A stretch of 22,817 nucleotides of DNA from Phycisphaerales bacterium UBA7812 (GTDB taxonomy: Bacteria; Planctomycetota; Phycisphaerae; Phycisphaerales; UBA1924). The DNA is taken from the NCBI GenBank assembly GCA_002480345.1, contig DLBY01000041.1, positions 1-22,817 of the forward strand, given 5' to 3'. A model generated the notes under the pieces. It worked only from the letters and a program-made list of their open reading frames with translations, was not told the origin of the DNA and ran no database searches. Within the stretch, counting starts at the first letter, position 1. Each line of letters opens with the position of its first letter. This document shows positions 1 through 7,873 of the stretch, one piece after another. A program made the translations under genes and the position numbers.

Positions 1-1
1 G

Positions 2-1810
2 CAACGCGCCGCCCTCGATCGGTTCCTGACGCTGTGGCGCGAGCTCTCGGCGCTCGCCGCGACCGCACCGGCGCACGAGACGCTGTCGCACATCGTGCGC
101 CGGAGTGATGTGGTGCACGCCGAGCTGCTCGACGGGCCCGCGAGAGCCGCGCGGGTCAACGCGGTCGTGGGCCTGCTCCGCTTCGCGGTCGAGCGCGCCG
201 ACCGGCTCGAGGAGCCGCGCGATCTGCGCGCGTTCATGGCGTATGTCGAGGATCTCGATGAGAAGGAGCAGTCGTTCCGTGCGGGCGGGCTGACCCACGA
301 GGCGGACGAGGAGGGCGACGACGACCCGGACGCGAACGACGCGGTGCACCTGATGACGGCCCACGGCGCCAAGGGGCTCGAGTTCGACACGGTCTATCTC
401 CCGCGTGTCGAATCGCAGCACGGGTTCCCCTCGACCCAGAAACCCGACGAGGACGAGCTCCTCCCCGCCTGGCTCTCGGGTGATGACCGCGAGGATCGCG
501 AGCTCGCGCGACAGGACGAAGAGCGGCGCCTGTTCTATGTCGCCTGCACGCGCGCCGAGCGCCGCCTCGTGGTCCTCGGAAAGGTCCCCAAGAACCGCTC
601 GAAGAGCGTGAACTACTTCTTCGAGCTCCAGAATGTACCCGAGCTGCTCGTGCCGCGCGAGGCGCACGAGGTCCTGGGCCCGCACCCGCGCGACGGCATC
701 GAGCACGCGGCCCCGCTCCCGGTGTGGAGCCGGGCGGAGCGGCGACGGGAGCGCCTGCGCGAAGCGCGACGCGTCGCCCAGCTCGACGCCGCGAGCGTGC
801 TGGGCGAGGCGCAGATGCGCGCGCTCGATGACGAGGCGTTGCACACGCTGCACGGGCGCATGGCCGACGCGGTGCGCCGGATGGCGGTGATCGGCGCCGC
901 GCGCCGCGGCGAGGACCTCCCCGCGTGGGCGGAGGGCGACGCTGCGCTCGCGGGCCTCCACGCGGCGCTGACCGATCCGGACAGCGGCGAGTCGGTCACC
1001 CCCGCGGCGGCGGTGCTCCCCGGGATGAAAGCGCCGCTCACGCTTTCCTACACGCACCTCAAGGACTGGGAAGCGTGCCCCCGCTGCTTCGCGGTCAAGT
1101 ATGTGCTTGAGCTGCCCAGGCCCGAGACGAGCAAGCAGTTCGTGGGCACCGTCGTGCACGCGGCGCTCGAGAAGTTCTACCAGCGGATGATCCTTGCGGG
1201 GGGCGAGGGCGGGGCGATGCCCACCCTCGACGACCTGCTCGCGATCGGCGACCGGGCGTTCCGGGCCAAGTGGCCCTCCGGGGAGCCCCTCGACCCCGCG
1301 CAGCGCGAGCGCGTCGAGGCGCTGCTCCGCCTCACGCACGACAACCTCCACGACGATCGGCTCAATCCCCAGCACACCGAGCTCACCTGCTCGTTCGCCT
1401 ATCCCCACGCCGGGAAGATGCACACGATCAAGGCGAAGATCGACCGCGTCGACGAGGCGCCGGGCGGGTACCGCGTCGTGGACTACAAGACCGGTCGCGC
1501 GAGCAAGAACCTCATCGAGCCCGACAAGAAGGACATGCAGTTCGGTATCTACGCGCTCGCGCTCCGCGCCTTCGCGAACGACGGGCGATGGGAGGGCATC
1601 GATCCCCCCGCGGGGGGCGCCGAGTATTGGGTGCTCGCGACGGGGGAACGCGGCCGCGTCTCGTTCGACGAGCTCGCCGAGTACGAGCCCAAACTCCGGG
1701 AGAAGATCGACAAGGCGATCGAGGGCATGCTCGCGGGCGACTATCCCAGAAAACCCAACGGCTGCGACGGCACCTGCGCGTTCCTCGACCCGGGGCTGGA
1801 AACGGGCTGA
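2..1810 (+). CDS. UvrD/Rep-family helicase-nuclease, 3' part
   Basis: The reading frame is open from the window edge, so the N-terminal part (Walker A and helicase motifs I-III) lies outside. With residue 1 set at the codon at 95, superfamily 1 motif V is at about 84-101 (VHLMTAHGAKGLEF) and motif VI at about 144-157 (RRLFYVACTRAE). A RecB/AddA-type PD-(D/E)XK nuclease follows, with His355, Asp450 and the DYK motif (Asp463, Lys465) in place. The family unwinds DNA with ATP while degrading it, in double-strand break repair or foreign DNA degradation. Cys328 and Cys331 flank the nuclease start and Cys557 and Cys561 lie near the C-terminus, so an Fe-S clasp of the AddB/Cas4 type is possible, but the 2+2 spacing differs from the usual 1+3. 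No adjacent gene supplies an AddB-like partner within the window. The helicase-nuclease assignment is firm; the subfamily (AddA-like or single-chain) cannot be settled from this fragment. Confidence 0.9.
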   Translation, partial: QRAALDRFLTLWRELSALAATAPAHETLSHIVRRSDVVHAELLDGPARAARVNAVVGLLRFAVERADRLEEPRDLRAFMAYVEDLDEKEQSFRAGGLTHEADEEGDDDPDANDAVHLMTAHGAKGLEFDTVYLPRVESQHGFPSTQKPDEDELLPAWLSGDDREDRELARQDEERRLFYVACTRAERRLVVLGKVPKNRSKSVNYFFELQNVPELLVPREAHEVLGPHPRDGIEHAAPLPVWSRAERRRERLREARRVAQLDAASVLGEAQMRALDDEALHTLHGRMADAVRRMAVIGAARRGEDLPAWAEGDAALAGLHAALTDPDSGESVTPAAAVLPGMKAPLTLSYTHLKDWEACPRCFAVKYVLELPRPETSKQFVGTVVHAALEKFYQRMILAGGEGGAMPTLDDLLAIGDRAFRAKWPSGEPLDPAQRERVEALLRLTHDNLHDDRLNPQHTELTCSFAYPHAGKMHTIKAKIDRVDEAPGGYRVVDYKTGRASKNLIEPDKKDMQFGIYALALRAFANDGRWEGIDPPAGGAEYWVLATGERGRVSFDELAEYEPKLREKIDKAIEGMLAGDYPRKPNGCDGTCAFLDPGLETG

Positions 1811-1910
1811 CCGGCGACCCCCGCGAGCGAACGCGTGCAACCGCTCCGAGCCCCCGCCCCTATGCTTTGCGGGCGCCCCCCTCGGGCGCGACACCCCGGA
1901 GGACACCCGT

Positions 1911-4784
1911 ATGCGCTTCTTCAGTTCTACCGCTTCCCGCGTCGCCTGCGCCGCGGGCGTGATCGGTCTCGCTCTCTCGTCGGCTGTCGCCCAGACCGGC
2001 GGGCCCGGACGGTTCCGCCCCGGCTCGGAGGCGAGCAAGGGCCCCGTGCTCACGGATCAACTGCCCACCGACGACCGCCTGACGATCGGCACGCTCGACA
2101 ACGGCCTGCGCTATGTCGTCCGCCCCCACAACAACCCGCCCGGCAAGGTGGGGGTCTGGATCCACATCGGGACCGGCTCGCTCAACGAGACCGACGAGCA
2201 ACGCGGGCTCGCGCACTACCTCGAGCACATGGCCTTCAACGGCTCGGAGAACTTCCCCCCCGGCGAGGTCGTCAAGTACTTCGAGTCCATCGGTCTCACC
2301 TTCGGCCGCGACCAGAACGCGTTCACGACCTTCGACCAGACCGCCTACCAGCTCTACCTGCCCGACACAGAGCAGGCGACGCTCGCGAAGGGCCTTACCT
2401 TTTTCAAAGATGTCGCGAGCGGGCTGCTGCTCCGACCCGAGGACATCGACGAGGAGCGGGGCGTCATCTTCGAGGAACTCCGCACCGGCAAGGGCCCGGC
2501 GCAGCGCATCCGCGACCAGTGGCTCACCCGCCTCGCGCCCGGCTCGCTGATCGGCGAGCGCCTGCCGATCGGCACCGAGGAGACCCTCGCGGAGATCGAC
2601 CGTGACGACTTCCTCGACTACTACACGACCTGGTATGTCCCGAGCAACATGACGATCCTCGTCGTGGGCGACATCGACCCGGGGGTCGCGGAAGAGACGA
2701 TCCGCGCCACCTTCAGCGATCTCCCGAGCGTTGAGGACCCCGAGAACCGGGACCCGATGGTGAGCCCCTACACCGAGCGGCGCGCGATCGTCGCGCACGA
2801 TCCGGAGATCACCCAGGCGCAGGTCGCGCTGATGGTCATCGACGAACCCGCGGGCCCGAGCACCACCGTCGGTGATCTGCGGACCGATCTCATCCGCCAA
2901 CTCGCGCTCGAAGCGTTCAACCGCCGGCTCGCGTCCAAGGTCGACCAGGGCGAGGCGCGCCTGCTGGGAGGCGGCGCGTTCGCACAGGACCTCTTCGGCG
3001 CGATGCGGTTCGCGCAGGCCTCCGCCGCCGCGACACCCGATGCGTGGACCGCGGCGCTCGAGGACCTGACAACCGAGGTCCGGCGCGCCGAGCTGCACGG
3101 GTTCACCGAATCCGAGATCGAGGTCGCTCGCGCCTCGCTGCTCGCCCGCCTCGAGCAGGACGCGCAGCAGGAGCCCACCCTCCCCGAACGCGTGATCCTC
3201 AGCCGCCTCGCGTCGAGCGTCGCGACGGGCGAGCCCTTCGTCTCCCCCTCGCAGATCCTTGATCTGGCGCGACGCCTGATCCCGACGATCCGCACCGGCG
3301 AGACGAGCGACGCCTTCGCGGACCTCTTCGACACCAGCCGCGCGACCTTCCTGGTCCAGATCCCGACCAACGCCGGCGTCCCCGAGGAGAGCGAGGTGCT
3401 CTCGCTTGCGTCCTCGTTCGCGGAGCGGGCCCCCGAGCCCGAGGCGGAGGAGGCGATCGCCGACACGCTGATGGACGAGCCCCCCGCGCCGGGAGAGATC
3501 GTCGACCTCATCGGTCACCCCGCGTCCGGCGTGTGGACCGCGGTGCTCGACAACGGCGTTGTCGTGCACCACAAACGCATGGACCAGCGGCAGAAGTTCG
3601 TCGATGTCCGCGTCACCCTGCTGGGGGGCGAGGCGCAGGAAACCGCGGCGAACCGGGGCATCACCAACGCCGCGATGCGCGCCTGGGCCCGCCCCGCGAC
3701 CGACGGGCTCACCGGCACGCAGGTGCGCCAGATCATGGCGGGCAAGAAGATCCAGGCCGCGGGCACCGCCCAGGAGGACTTCGTCCAACTCAGCCTGACG
3801 GGATCGCCCGACGACCTGGAGACCGGGATGCAGCTCGCCCACCTGCTGCTGACGGAGCCCAGGCTCGAGACGGTGCCCTTCGAGCAATGGCGCACCAGCA
3901 CCGTGCAGGCGCTCGAGGCGGCGGACCGCGACCCGCTGGGTGCGCTCCAGCGCGCCGTGGGCAACGCGCTCTATCCCGAGTCCGCCGCCGCCGCCCGCCC
4001 GCTGACACCCGAGCAGATCGAGGCCCTCTCGATGCGCGACGCGCAGCGCTGGCTCGACGCGCTGATCGCGGAGGCCCCCGTCGAGGTCGCGATCGTGGGC
4101 GACATCGAGAAGGAAACCGCCTTCGAGCTCGCGCGCACCTATCTGGGCTCGATCGGCGAGCGCGAGAAGATGGCGGACGCGTCGCTCGAATTCGAGATGC
4201 CCTCACCCCCCACCGAGGACATCCGCTCGACCATCCAGATCGAGACGCAGACCCCCGCCGCGGGTGTCGTCGCGGGGTTCCTCGCCTCCGACGCGGACAA
4301 CCTGCGCGACACGCGACTCCTCCAACTCGCGAGCCGAACGCTGTCCACCCGCATGATCAAGCGCATCCGCGAAGAGGAGCGGCTGGTCTACTCGATTGGC
4401 GCGTCGGTCCGCCCCGCGGAGGCGTACTCGGGCTTCGGGCTCATGGTCGCGGGCTCCGCGACCGACCCGGGCAAGGCCGAGACGCTCGCCGACGAGATCG
4501 ACGCCGTGTTCGACGCGTTCGCCGAGTCGGGACCGACCCCCGAGGAATTCGAACAGGCCCAGGCGCAGGTCGCGAAAACGCTCGGCGAGGCGTTCGAGGA
4601 GCCCAGCTTCTGGGCCCTCCAGCTCAGCCAACTCGAGAAGCGGGATCGCGACCTCGACGATCTGACCAACGCCCTCGAGGCGTACGCGTCGTTTACCGCG
4701 GATGATGTCACCGAAACCTACCGACGCTATCACGAGCGCCCCAAGGTCCGCGTGATCGTCAAACCGTTGCCAGACAAGGACTAG
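1911..4784 (+). CDS. Secreted M16 family zinc metallopeptidase
   Basis: A 957-residue protein with a Sec signal peptide (basic start, hydrophobic core at about 10-25, likely cleavage after AVA near residue 27). The inverted zinc motif HYLEH is at His102, Glu105 and His106. Glu182 in EERGVIFEE, 76 residues downstream, is placed like the third zinc ligand of mitochondrial processing peptidase and pitrilysin. The second half (about 500-957) repeats the M16 fold without the zinc motif and carries EERLVYSIGA, a typical substrate-contact segment. The length fits a two-half M16 protein that closes as a clam shell around peptides. It probably degrades peptides or signal-peptide remnants in the periplasm. 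The ATG at 1911 is chosen because it begins the signal peptide and has GGAGGA at 1898-1903; the same frame is open far upstream, but that part overlaps the nuclease gene and has no conserved content. It lies 100 bp after the nuclease gene and is probably transcribed alone. Confidence 0.93.
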   Translation: MRFFSSTASRVACAAGVIGLALSSAVAQTGGPGRFRPGSEASKGPVLTDQLPTDDRLTIGTLDNGLRYVVRPHNNPPGKVGVWIHIGTGSLNETDEQRGLAHYLEHMAFNGSENFPPGEVVKYFESIGLTFGRDQNAFTTFDQTAYQLYLPDTEQATLAKGLTFFKDVASGLLLRPEDIDEERGVIFEELRTGKGPAQRIRDQWLTRLAPGSLIGERLPIGTEETLAEIDRDDFLDYYTTWYVPSNMTILVVGDIDPGVAEETIRATFSDLPSVEDPENRDPMVSPYTERRAIVAHDPEITQAQVALMVIDEPAGPSTTVGDLRTDLIRQLALEAFNRRLASKVDQGEARLLGGGAFAQDLFGAMRFAQASAAATPDAWTAALEDLTTEVRRAELHGFTESEIEVARASLLARLEQDAQQEPTLPERVILSRLASSVATGEPFVSPSQILDLARRLIPTIRTGETSDAFADLFDTSRATFLVQIPTNAGVPEESEVLSLASSFAERAPEPEAEEAIADTLMDEPPAPGEIVDLIGHPASGVWTAVLDNGVVVHHKRMDQRQKFVDVRVTLLGGEAQETAANRGITNAAMRAWARPATDGLTGTQVRQIMAGKKIQAAGTAQEDFVQLSLTGSPDDLETGMQLAHLLLTEPRLETVPFEQWRTSTVQALEAADRDPLGALQRAVGNALYPESAAAARPLTPEQIEALSMRDAQRWLDALIAEAPVEVAIVGDIEKETAFELARTYLGSIGEREKMADASLEFEMPSPPTEDIRSTIQIETQTPAAGVVAGFLASDADNLRDTRLLQLASRTLSTRMIKRIREEERLVYSIGASVRPAEAYSGFGLMVAGSATDPGKAETLADEIDAVFDAFAESGPTPEEFEQAQAQVAKTLGEAFEEPSFWALQLSQLEKRDRDLDDLTNALEAYASFTADDVTETYRRYHERPKVRVIVKPLPDKD

Positions 4785-4796
4785 CGGACTCCCCCC

Positions 4797-4825
4797 GCCT
4801 CGTTCGACCGCGACCCGAACAAGGC
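4797..4825 (+). terminator. Hairpin after the M16 gene, weak terminator
   Basis: A 10-bp inverted repeat with one mismatch (arms 4797-4806 and 4816-4825, 9-nt loop) begins 12 bp after the M16 stop codon. No T-run follows, so it is a weak candidate for intrinsic termination or a 3'-end stabilising hairpin. Confidence 0.3.
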
Positions 4826-4853
4826 GAGAGCGCGCCCGCACAATCGGATTTCC

Positions 4854-4882
4854 TTGCCCGGTTTCCCCGAATCCGGTAGGTT
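4854..4882 (+). promoter_or_regulatory. Candidate sigma-70-type promoter of the dockerin gene
   Basis: TTGCCC at 4854-4859 and TAGGTT at 4877-4882 are 17 bp apart, about 105 bp before the ATG at 4987. The match to consensus is partial. The same CGGTAG core recurs upstream of the genes at 14068 and 21544, which modestly raises its credibility. Confidence 0.35.
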
Positions 4883-4986
4883 AGAGGACCCGTCATCGAT
4901 CCCGCGCCTCCCTGTCGGAGCGGTGGGACCGGTGACGAGCACCACGAATGTCGGCACCCGGCCGGCGTGCGGAGAAGGAGAACACC

Positions 4987-6402
4987 ATGAAGATGTCTTG
5001 CGCTCTGGCGGCGTCGATCGCCGGCCTCGCGGTTTCCTCAGCCTCGGCGGGCGTCGTCCCCGCCTCCATCCTCATCGCGGAGGGGGATACCGTCGCCGGC
5101 CGCGTCGTCACGGCCCTCACCTCGCCCTTCACCAACGGCCTGGGCGATGTGGGCTACATCGCGACCCTCGACAGCGGGGACCGCGCCATCATGCGGAACA
5201 CCACCCCCCTCTTCGTCTCGAGCGATGCCCTCCCCGATTCCCTGACCGGGGGCGAAGCCTCGATGGGCATCGGTGACAACGGCGAGTTCATCTACAGCCC
5301 CTCCTTCAACGGAGACGACTCGGTCTGGGGCGAGGGCGGGCTCATCGCTGTCGAGAACACCCCCTCCCCCACCGGGCCCGCGGGCTTCAACACCACCTTC
5401 CATTCCCGTCCCCGCATGATCGATGACGGATCGTCCTACTGGGTCAGCGGCCTCAACGACGGCGCGGGCGGCACCAGCTCGCTCACGCGCATCGTGTTCT
5501 TCCGCGACGGCGCCACAGGCACCATCACCGCGCCCCTGCAGGCGGGCGACGCCGTCGACGGCGCCATCGTCGCGGGCGGCAGCGGCATCGACTTCGACCT
5601 CTCCTGGTCGGACAACGGCGCGCACAATGTCTGGGGCTTCAACGACGCCCTCACCGGCAGCACCGCCAACGACACCTGCCTCGCCGTGAACGGCGTCATC
5701 GTCGCGAAGGAAGCCAACCCCACCGGGCAGGGCGACAACTGGGACAACTTCGACAACAACGACATCGCCAACAACGGCGATTACCTCTTCTCGGGCGACA
5801 CCGACGGCTCCACCTCCACCGACGAGTTCATCGCCTACAACGGCGTCATCGTCCTCCGCGAGGGCGACGCCCTGCTGGGCGGCATCGTCGACGGGTCCGT
5901 CGACGAGGTCTCCATCAGCAACACGGGCACCGCCGCCTTCGTCTGGGAATACGACGACGGATCGGGCCTCGCCGAGACCCTCTTCTACGCCTCCGACGCG
6001 TCGAACATCCCCGGGACCGCGATGATCGTCTGCAGCGTGGGCGACATGCTCGACACCGACAACGACGGGATCGGCGACCTGACCATCACCGATTTCAACG
6101 CGGGCCTCGGCAGCGGGATCGACCTCGCCGACGACGGCCTGGTCCATGTCGAGCTCGATGTCGACGACAACGACATGGTCAACTTCGAGGTCATCGCGAC
6201 CTTCGACATGAACACGGGCGGGCCCTGCAACGCCGCGGACAACGCCGAGCCCTTCGGCGTGCTCGATCTCTCCGATGTCAACGGGTTCATCGACGCGTTC
6301 GTCAACCAGCTCCCCGCCGCCGACATCGCGGCGCCGTCGGGCGTCTGGGATCTCTCCGATGTCAACGCCTTCATCGCCGCGTTCAACGCGGGCTGCCCCT
6401 GA
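4987..6402 (+). CDS. Secreted protein with C-terminal GC-type dockerin domain
   Basis: A 471-residue exported protein. Residues 1-21 form a signal peptide ending SASA. The body (about 25-400) is acidic and rich in Asp, Gly, Asn and Ser, with repeated blocks that alternate 'EGD' or 'AGD' turns with hydrophobic strands, for example around 'VIVLREGDALLGGIVDG'. This resembles the beta-repeat bodies of planctomycete secreted proteins and may be a beta-propeller. Residues 415-470 form the GC-type dockerin: a Cys at each end and two copies of a short Ca-binding-like motif (GVLDLSDVNGFIDAF and GVWDLSDVNAFIAAF). The family is thought to anchor proteins at the cell surface or in extracellular assemblies, but its partner is unknown to me. 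The start is set by the signal peptide and a strong GGAGAAGGAG ribosome site at 4973-4982. No catalytic motif is visible, so the specific function is unknown. The domain is the best taxonomic marker in the window. Confidence 0.85.
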   Translation: MKMSCALAASIAGLAVSSASAGVVPASILIAEGDTVAGRVVTALTSPFTNGLGDVGYIATLDSGDRAIMRNTTPLFVSSDALPDSLTGGEASMGIGDNGEFIYSPSFNGDDSVWGEGGLIAVENTPSPTGPAGFNTTFHSRPRMIDDGSSYWVSGLNDGAGGTSSLTRIVFFRDGATGTITAPLQAGDAVDGAIVAGGSGIDFDLSWSDNGAHNVWGFNDALTGSTANDTCLAVNGVIVAKEANPTGQGDNWDNFDNNDIANNGDYLFSGDTDGSTSTDEFIAYNGVIVLREGDALLGGIVDGSVDEVSISNTGTAAFVWEYDDGSGLAETLFYASDASNIPGTAMIVCSVGDMLDTDNDGIGDLTITDFNAGLGSGIDLADDGLVHVELDVDDNDMVNFEVIATFDMNTGGPCNAADNAEPFGVLDLSDVNGFIDAFVNQLPAADIAAPSGVWDLSDVNAFIAAFNAGCP

Positions 6403-6464
6403 TCGGCAGACCTCATCGGCAGACCGCATCGGTGGACCTGATCGGCTGACCCGATCGCTCTGAA
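6400..6464 (+). repeat. 13-bp degenerate tandem repeat at the stop codon
   Basis: Four head-to-tail 13-bp units run from 6400 to 6451 (consensus TGATCGGCAGACC), and a fifth, poorer copy covers 6452-6464. The first unit starts exactly at the TGA stop codon of the dockerin gene. Units differ at one to four positions. Since 13 is not a multiple of three and the array follows the stop, it is not coding. Confidence 0.8.
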
Positions 6465-6473
6465 TCGCCCAAC

Positions 6474-6500
6474 GCCCCCGGCTCGCGCCGGGGGCTTTTT
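6474..6500 (+). terminator. Intrinsic terminator of the dockerin gene
   Basis: A perfect 9-bp G+C-rich stem (6474-6482 with 6487-6495) around a 4-nt loop is followed immediately by five T residues at 6496-6500. It lies 72 bp after the dockerin stop codon. Confidence 0.9.
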
Positions 6501-6522
6501 CGTGCGCCCTCGCGCCGCGCGC

Positions 6523-6550
6523 AGAGAAAAGCCCGGGCGAGCGCCCGGGC
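6523..6550 (-). terminator. Intrinsic terminator of atpG
   Basis: A perfect 8-bp stem (6531-6538 with 6543-6550, 4-nt loop) reads on the minus strand into TTTTCTCT. It is 43 bp past the atpG stop and points toward the oppositely oriented terminator at 6474-6500, so the two convergent units are separately terminated. Confidence 0.85.
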
Positions 6551-6593
6551 CCTTTCGATGACAAACGCTTCGCCCTCGTGGGCCCGGGTCCGA

Positions 6594-7466
6594 TCAGCCC
6601 AGCGCCGCGGCGCCGGACACGATCTCGGTCAGCTCCGTCGTGATCTGCGCCTGACGCGCCCGGTTGAACTGCGTCTTGAGCGACTTGCCCATCTTCCCCG
6701 CGTTGTCCGTCGCGGCCTTCATCGCGACCATCCGCGCGACATGCTCGCTCACGATCGCGTCATTGAAGATCTGGAACAGCACCGCCTTCACCGCCGCCGG
6801 GACCAAGGACCCGAGCAGTTCCTCCGCGTCGGGCGTGAACTCGTAGGGAAGGCTGGGACCCGACGCGTCCGCCTGCTCGAGCGCATCGCTGCTGAAGGGC
6901 AGCACCTGCGTCACCTCGGGCGCCTGGCGCCCCGCGGAGTAGTACTTCATCGACACCACCCGCACCGCGGAGATCTCCCCGCGCGCGAACAGGTCCATGT
7001 ACCGCTCCGCCAGCTCGTTGACATCCTCGTACCGGGGCTTGTCACCGAACTGCGTGTGGTGCGTCGAGATCTCCACGCCGTTGAACCGCAAAGGCGTCAG
7101 GCCCTTCTTGCCCACCACCTCGACAGGGCCCGTCATCGCGGCGCTGTTCCCACGGAAGTGGTTGAGCGCGGTGCGGATGATGTTCGCGTTGTACGGCCCG
7201 CACAGCCCCCGGTCGCTCGTGATCACGAGCGTCAACTCGGGCATCGCGCTGCCCTGCGTCTCGAGCAGCGGGTGCTCGATGTCACCCGCCGCCGAGGCGA
7301 GCTGGGCGACCAGATCGAACAACCCCTCGGTGTAGGGCTTGCTCGAGGTCGCGGCCTGCTGCGCCTTGCTGAACTTGCTGGTCGCGATCATCTGCATCGT
7401 GCGCGTGATGCGCTGGATGTTCTTGACCGCCTTGATCCGCGTCTTGATTTCGCGTGACTTACCCAT
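6594..7466 (-). CDS. atpG: F1Fo ATP synthase subunit gamma
   Basis: A 290-residue gamma subunit, the central rotor shaft that couples proton flow through Fo to ATP synthesis in F1. The N-terminal helix has the classical form (IKTRIKAVKNIQRITRTMQM), the conserved ITSDRGLCG loop is at 82-90, and the C-terminal helix ends NRARQAQITTELTEI before the terminal GAAALG. The ATG at 7466 is chosen because all gamma subunits begin at this point (MxxxREIKxRI); the frame stays open upstream but without conserved sequence. Length and all landmarks are normal, so it should be functional. The striking point is its context: ATP synthase genes normally form one operon with atpG between atpA and atpD. Here the gene is alone, with an unrelated phosphatase gene divergent upstream, a dockerin gene convergent downstream, and its own terminator. 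Confidence 0.96.
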   Translation of the reverse strand: MGKSREIKTRIKAVKNIQRITRTMQMIATSKFSKAQQAATSSKPYTEGLFDLVAQLASAAGDIEHPLLETQGSAMPELTLVITSDRGLCGPYNANIIRTALNHFRGNSAAMTGPVEVVGKKGLTPLRFNGVEISTHHTQFGDKPRYEDVNELAERYMDLFARGEISAVRVVSMKYYSAGRQAPEVTQVLPFSSDALEQADASGPSLPYEFTPDAEELLGSLVPAAVKAVLFQIFNDAIVSEHVARMVAMKAATDNAGKMGKSLKTQFNRARQAQITTELTEIVSGAAALG

Positions 7467-7873
7467 GGGGCGGGAGTGTAGGACGCGAGCCCCTCCGAAA
7501 CGCCCCTCCGGACCACGCAGACCCCGGTTTTCCCGCGAGCGCGCCCACGCCCGCACGATCCGTCCGGTGCCCCGTCAGACACCCCGGCATCTGTTGACGA
7601 ACCATTTTATTTGATCTTTGTTTGGTTTCGAGCAAGCGCCGAAAGCGGCAACGCGTCACACGACCCCCCGAGACGATCGGGTGTCCCGCATCCCGCCTGG
7701 TCCGACCGGTACACCCCCCGGAGCCCACGCAATGCACGAGCCGCCCCCGTCGGGTGAACCCGTGAACCGAAAGCCTCCGGAGCCGAATCGGGTACCATTT
7801 CCCCGACCGCGAGCCGGACGCGGGTCCGGCGTGCGGGCCCGCTGCACAGGCCGCCCGGCGCCTCCCCAGACCC
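7467..7873. other. Intergenic region between divergent atpG and phosphatase genes
   Basis: 407 bp with no convincing coding sequence on either strand. An unusually A+T-rich island at about 7592-7630 stands out from its surroundings and is the likely promoter zone. A perfect 7-bp hairpin (7813-7819 with 7824-7830) lies about 43 bp before the phosphatase start. I see no tRNA or recognisable riboswitch. Confidence 0.6.
7604..7631 (-). promoter_or_regulatory. Candidate atpG promoter
   Basis: On the minus strand, TCGAAA (7626-7631) and TAAAAT (7604-7609) are separated by 16 bp inside the A+T-rich island. This would give a leader of roughly 130 nt before atpG. The -10 matches five of six positions; the -35 is weaker. 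Confidence 0.3.

Noticed and set aside
1860..3887. Long minus-strand open frame opposite the M16 peptidase
   Set aside because: Same shadow effect; the plus-strand protein has a signal peptide and intact zinc motif, and the minus frame shows no recognisable protein features.
6400..6464. Possible CRISPR-like array
   Set aside because: The 13-bp units are directly adjacent with no spacers, so this is a simple tandem repeat.
5038..6564. Long minus-strand open frame opposite the dockerin gene
   Set aside because: Low-complexity Val/Asp/Gly-rich translation with no start context; the plus strand has a signal peptide, a strong ribosome site and a terminator.
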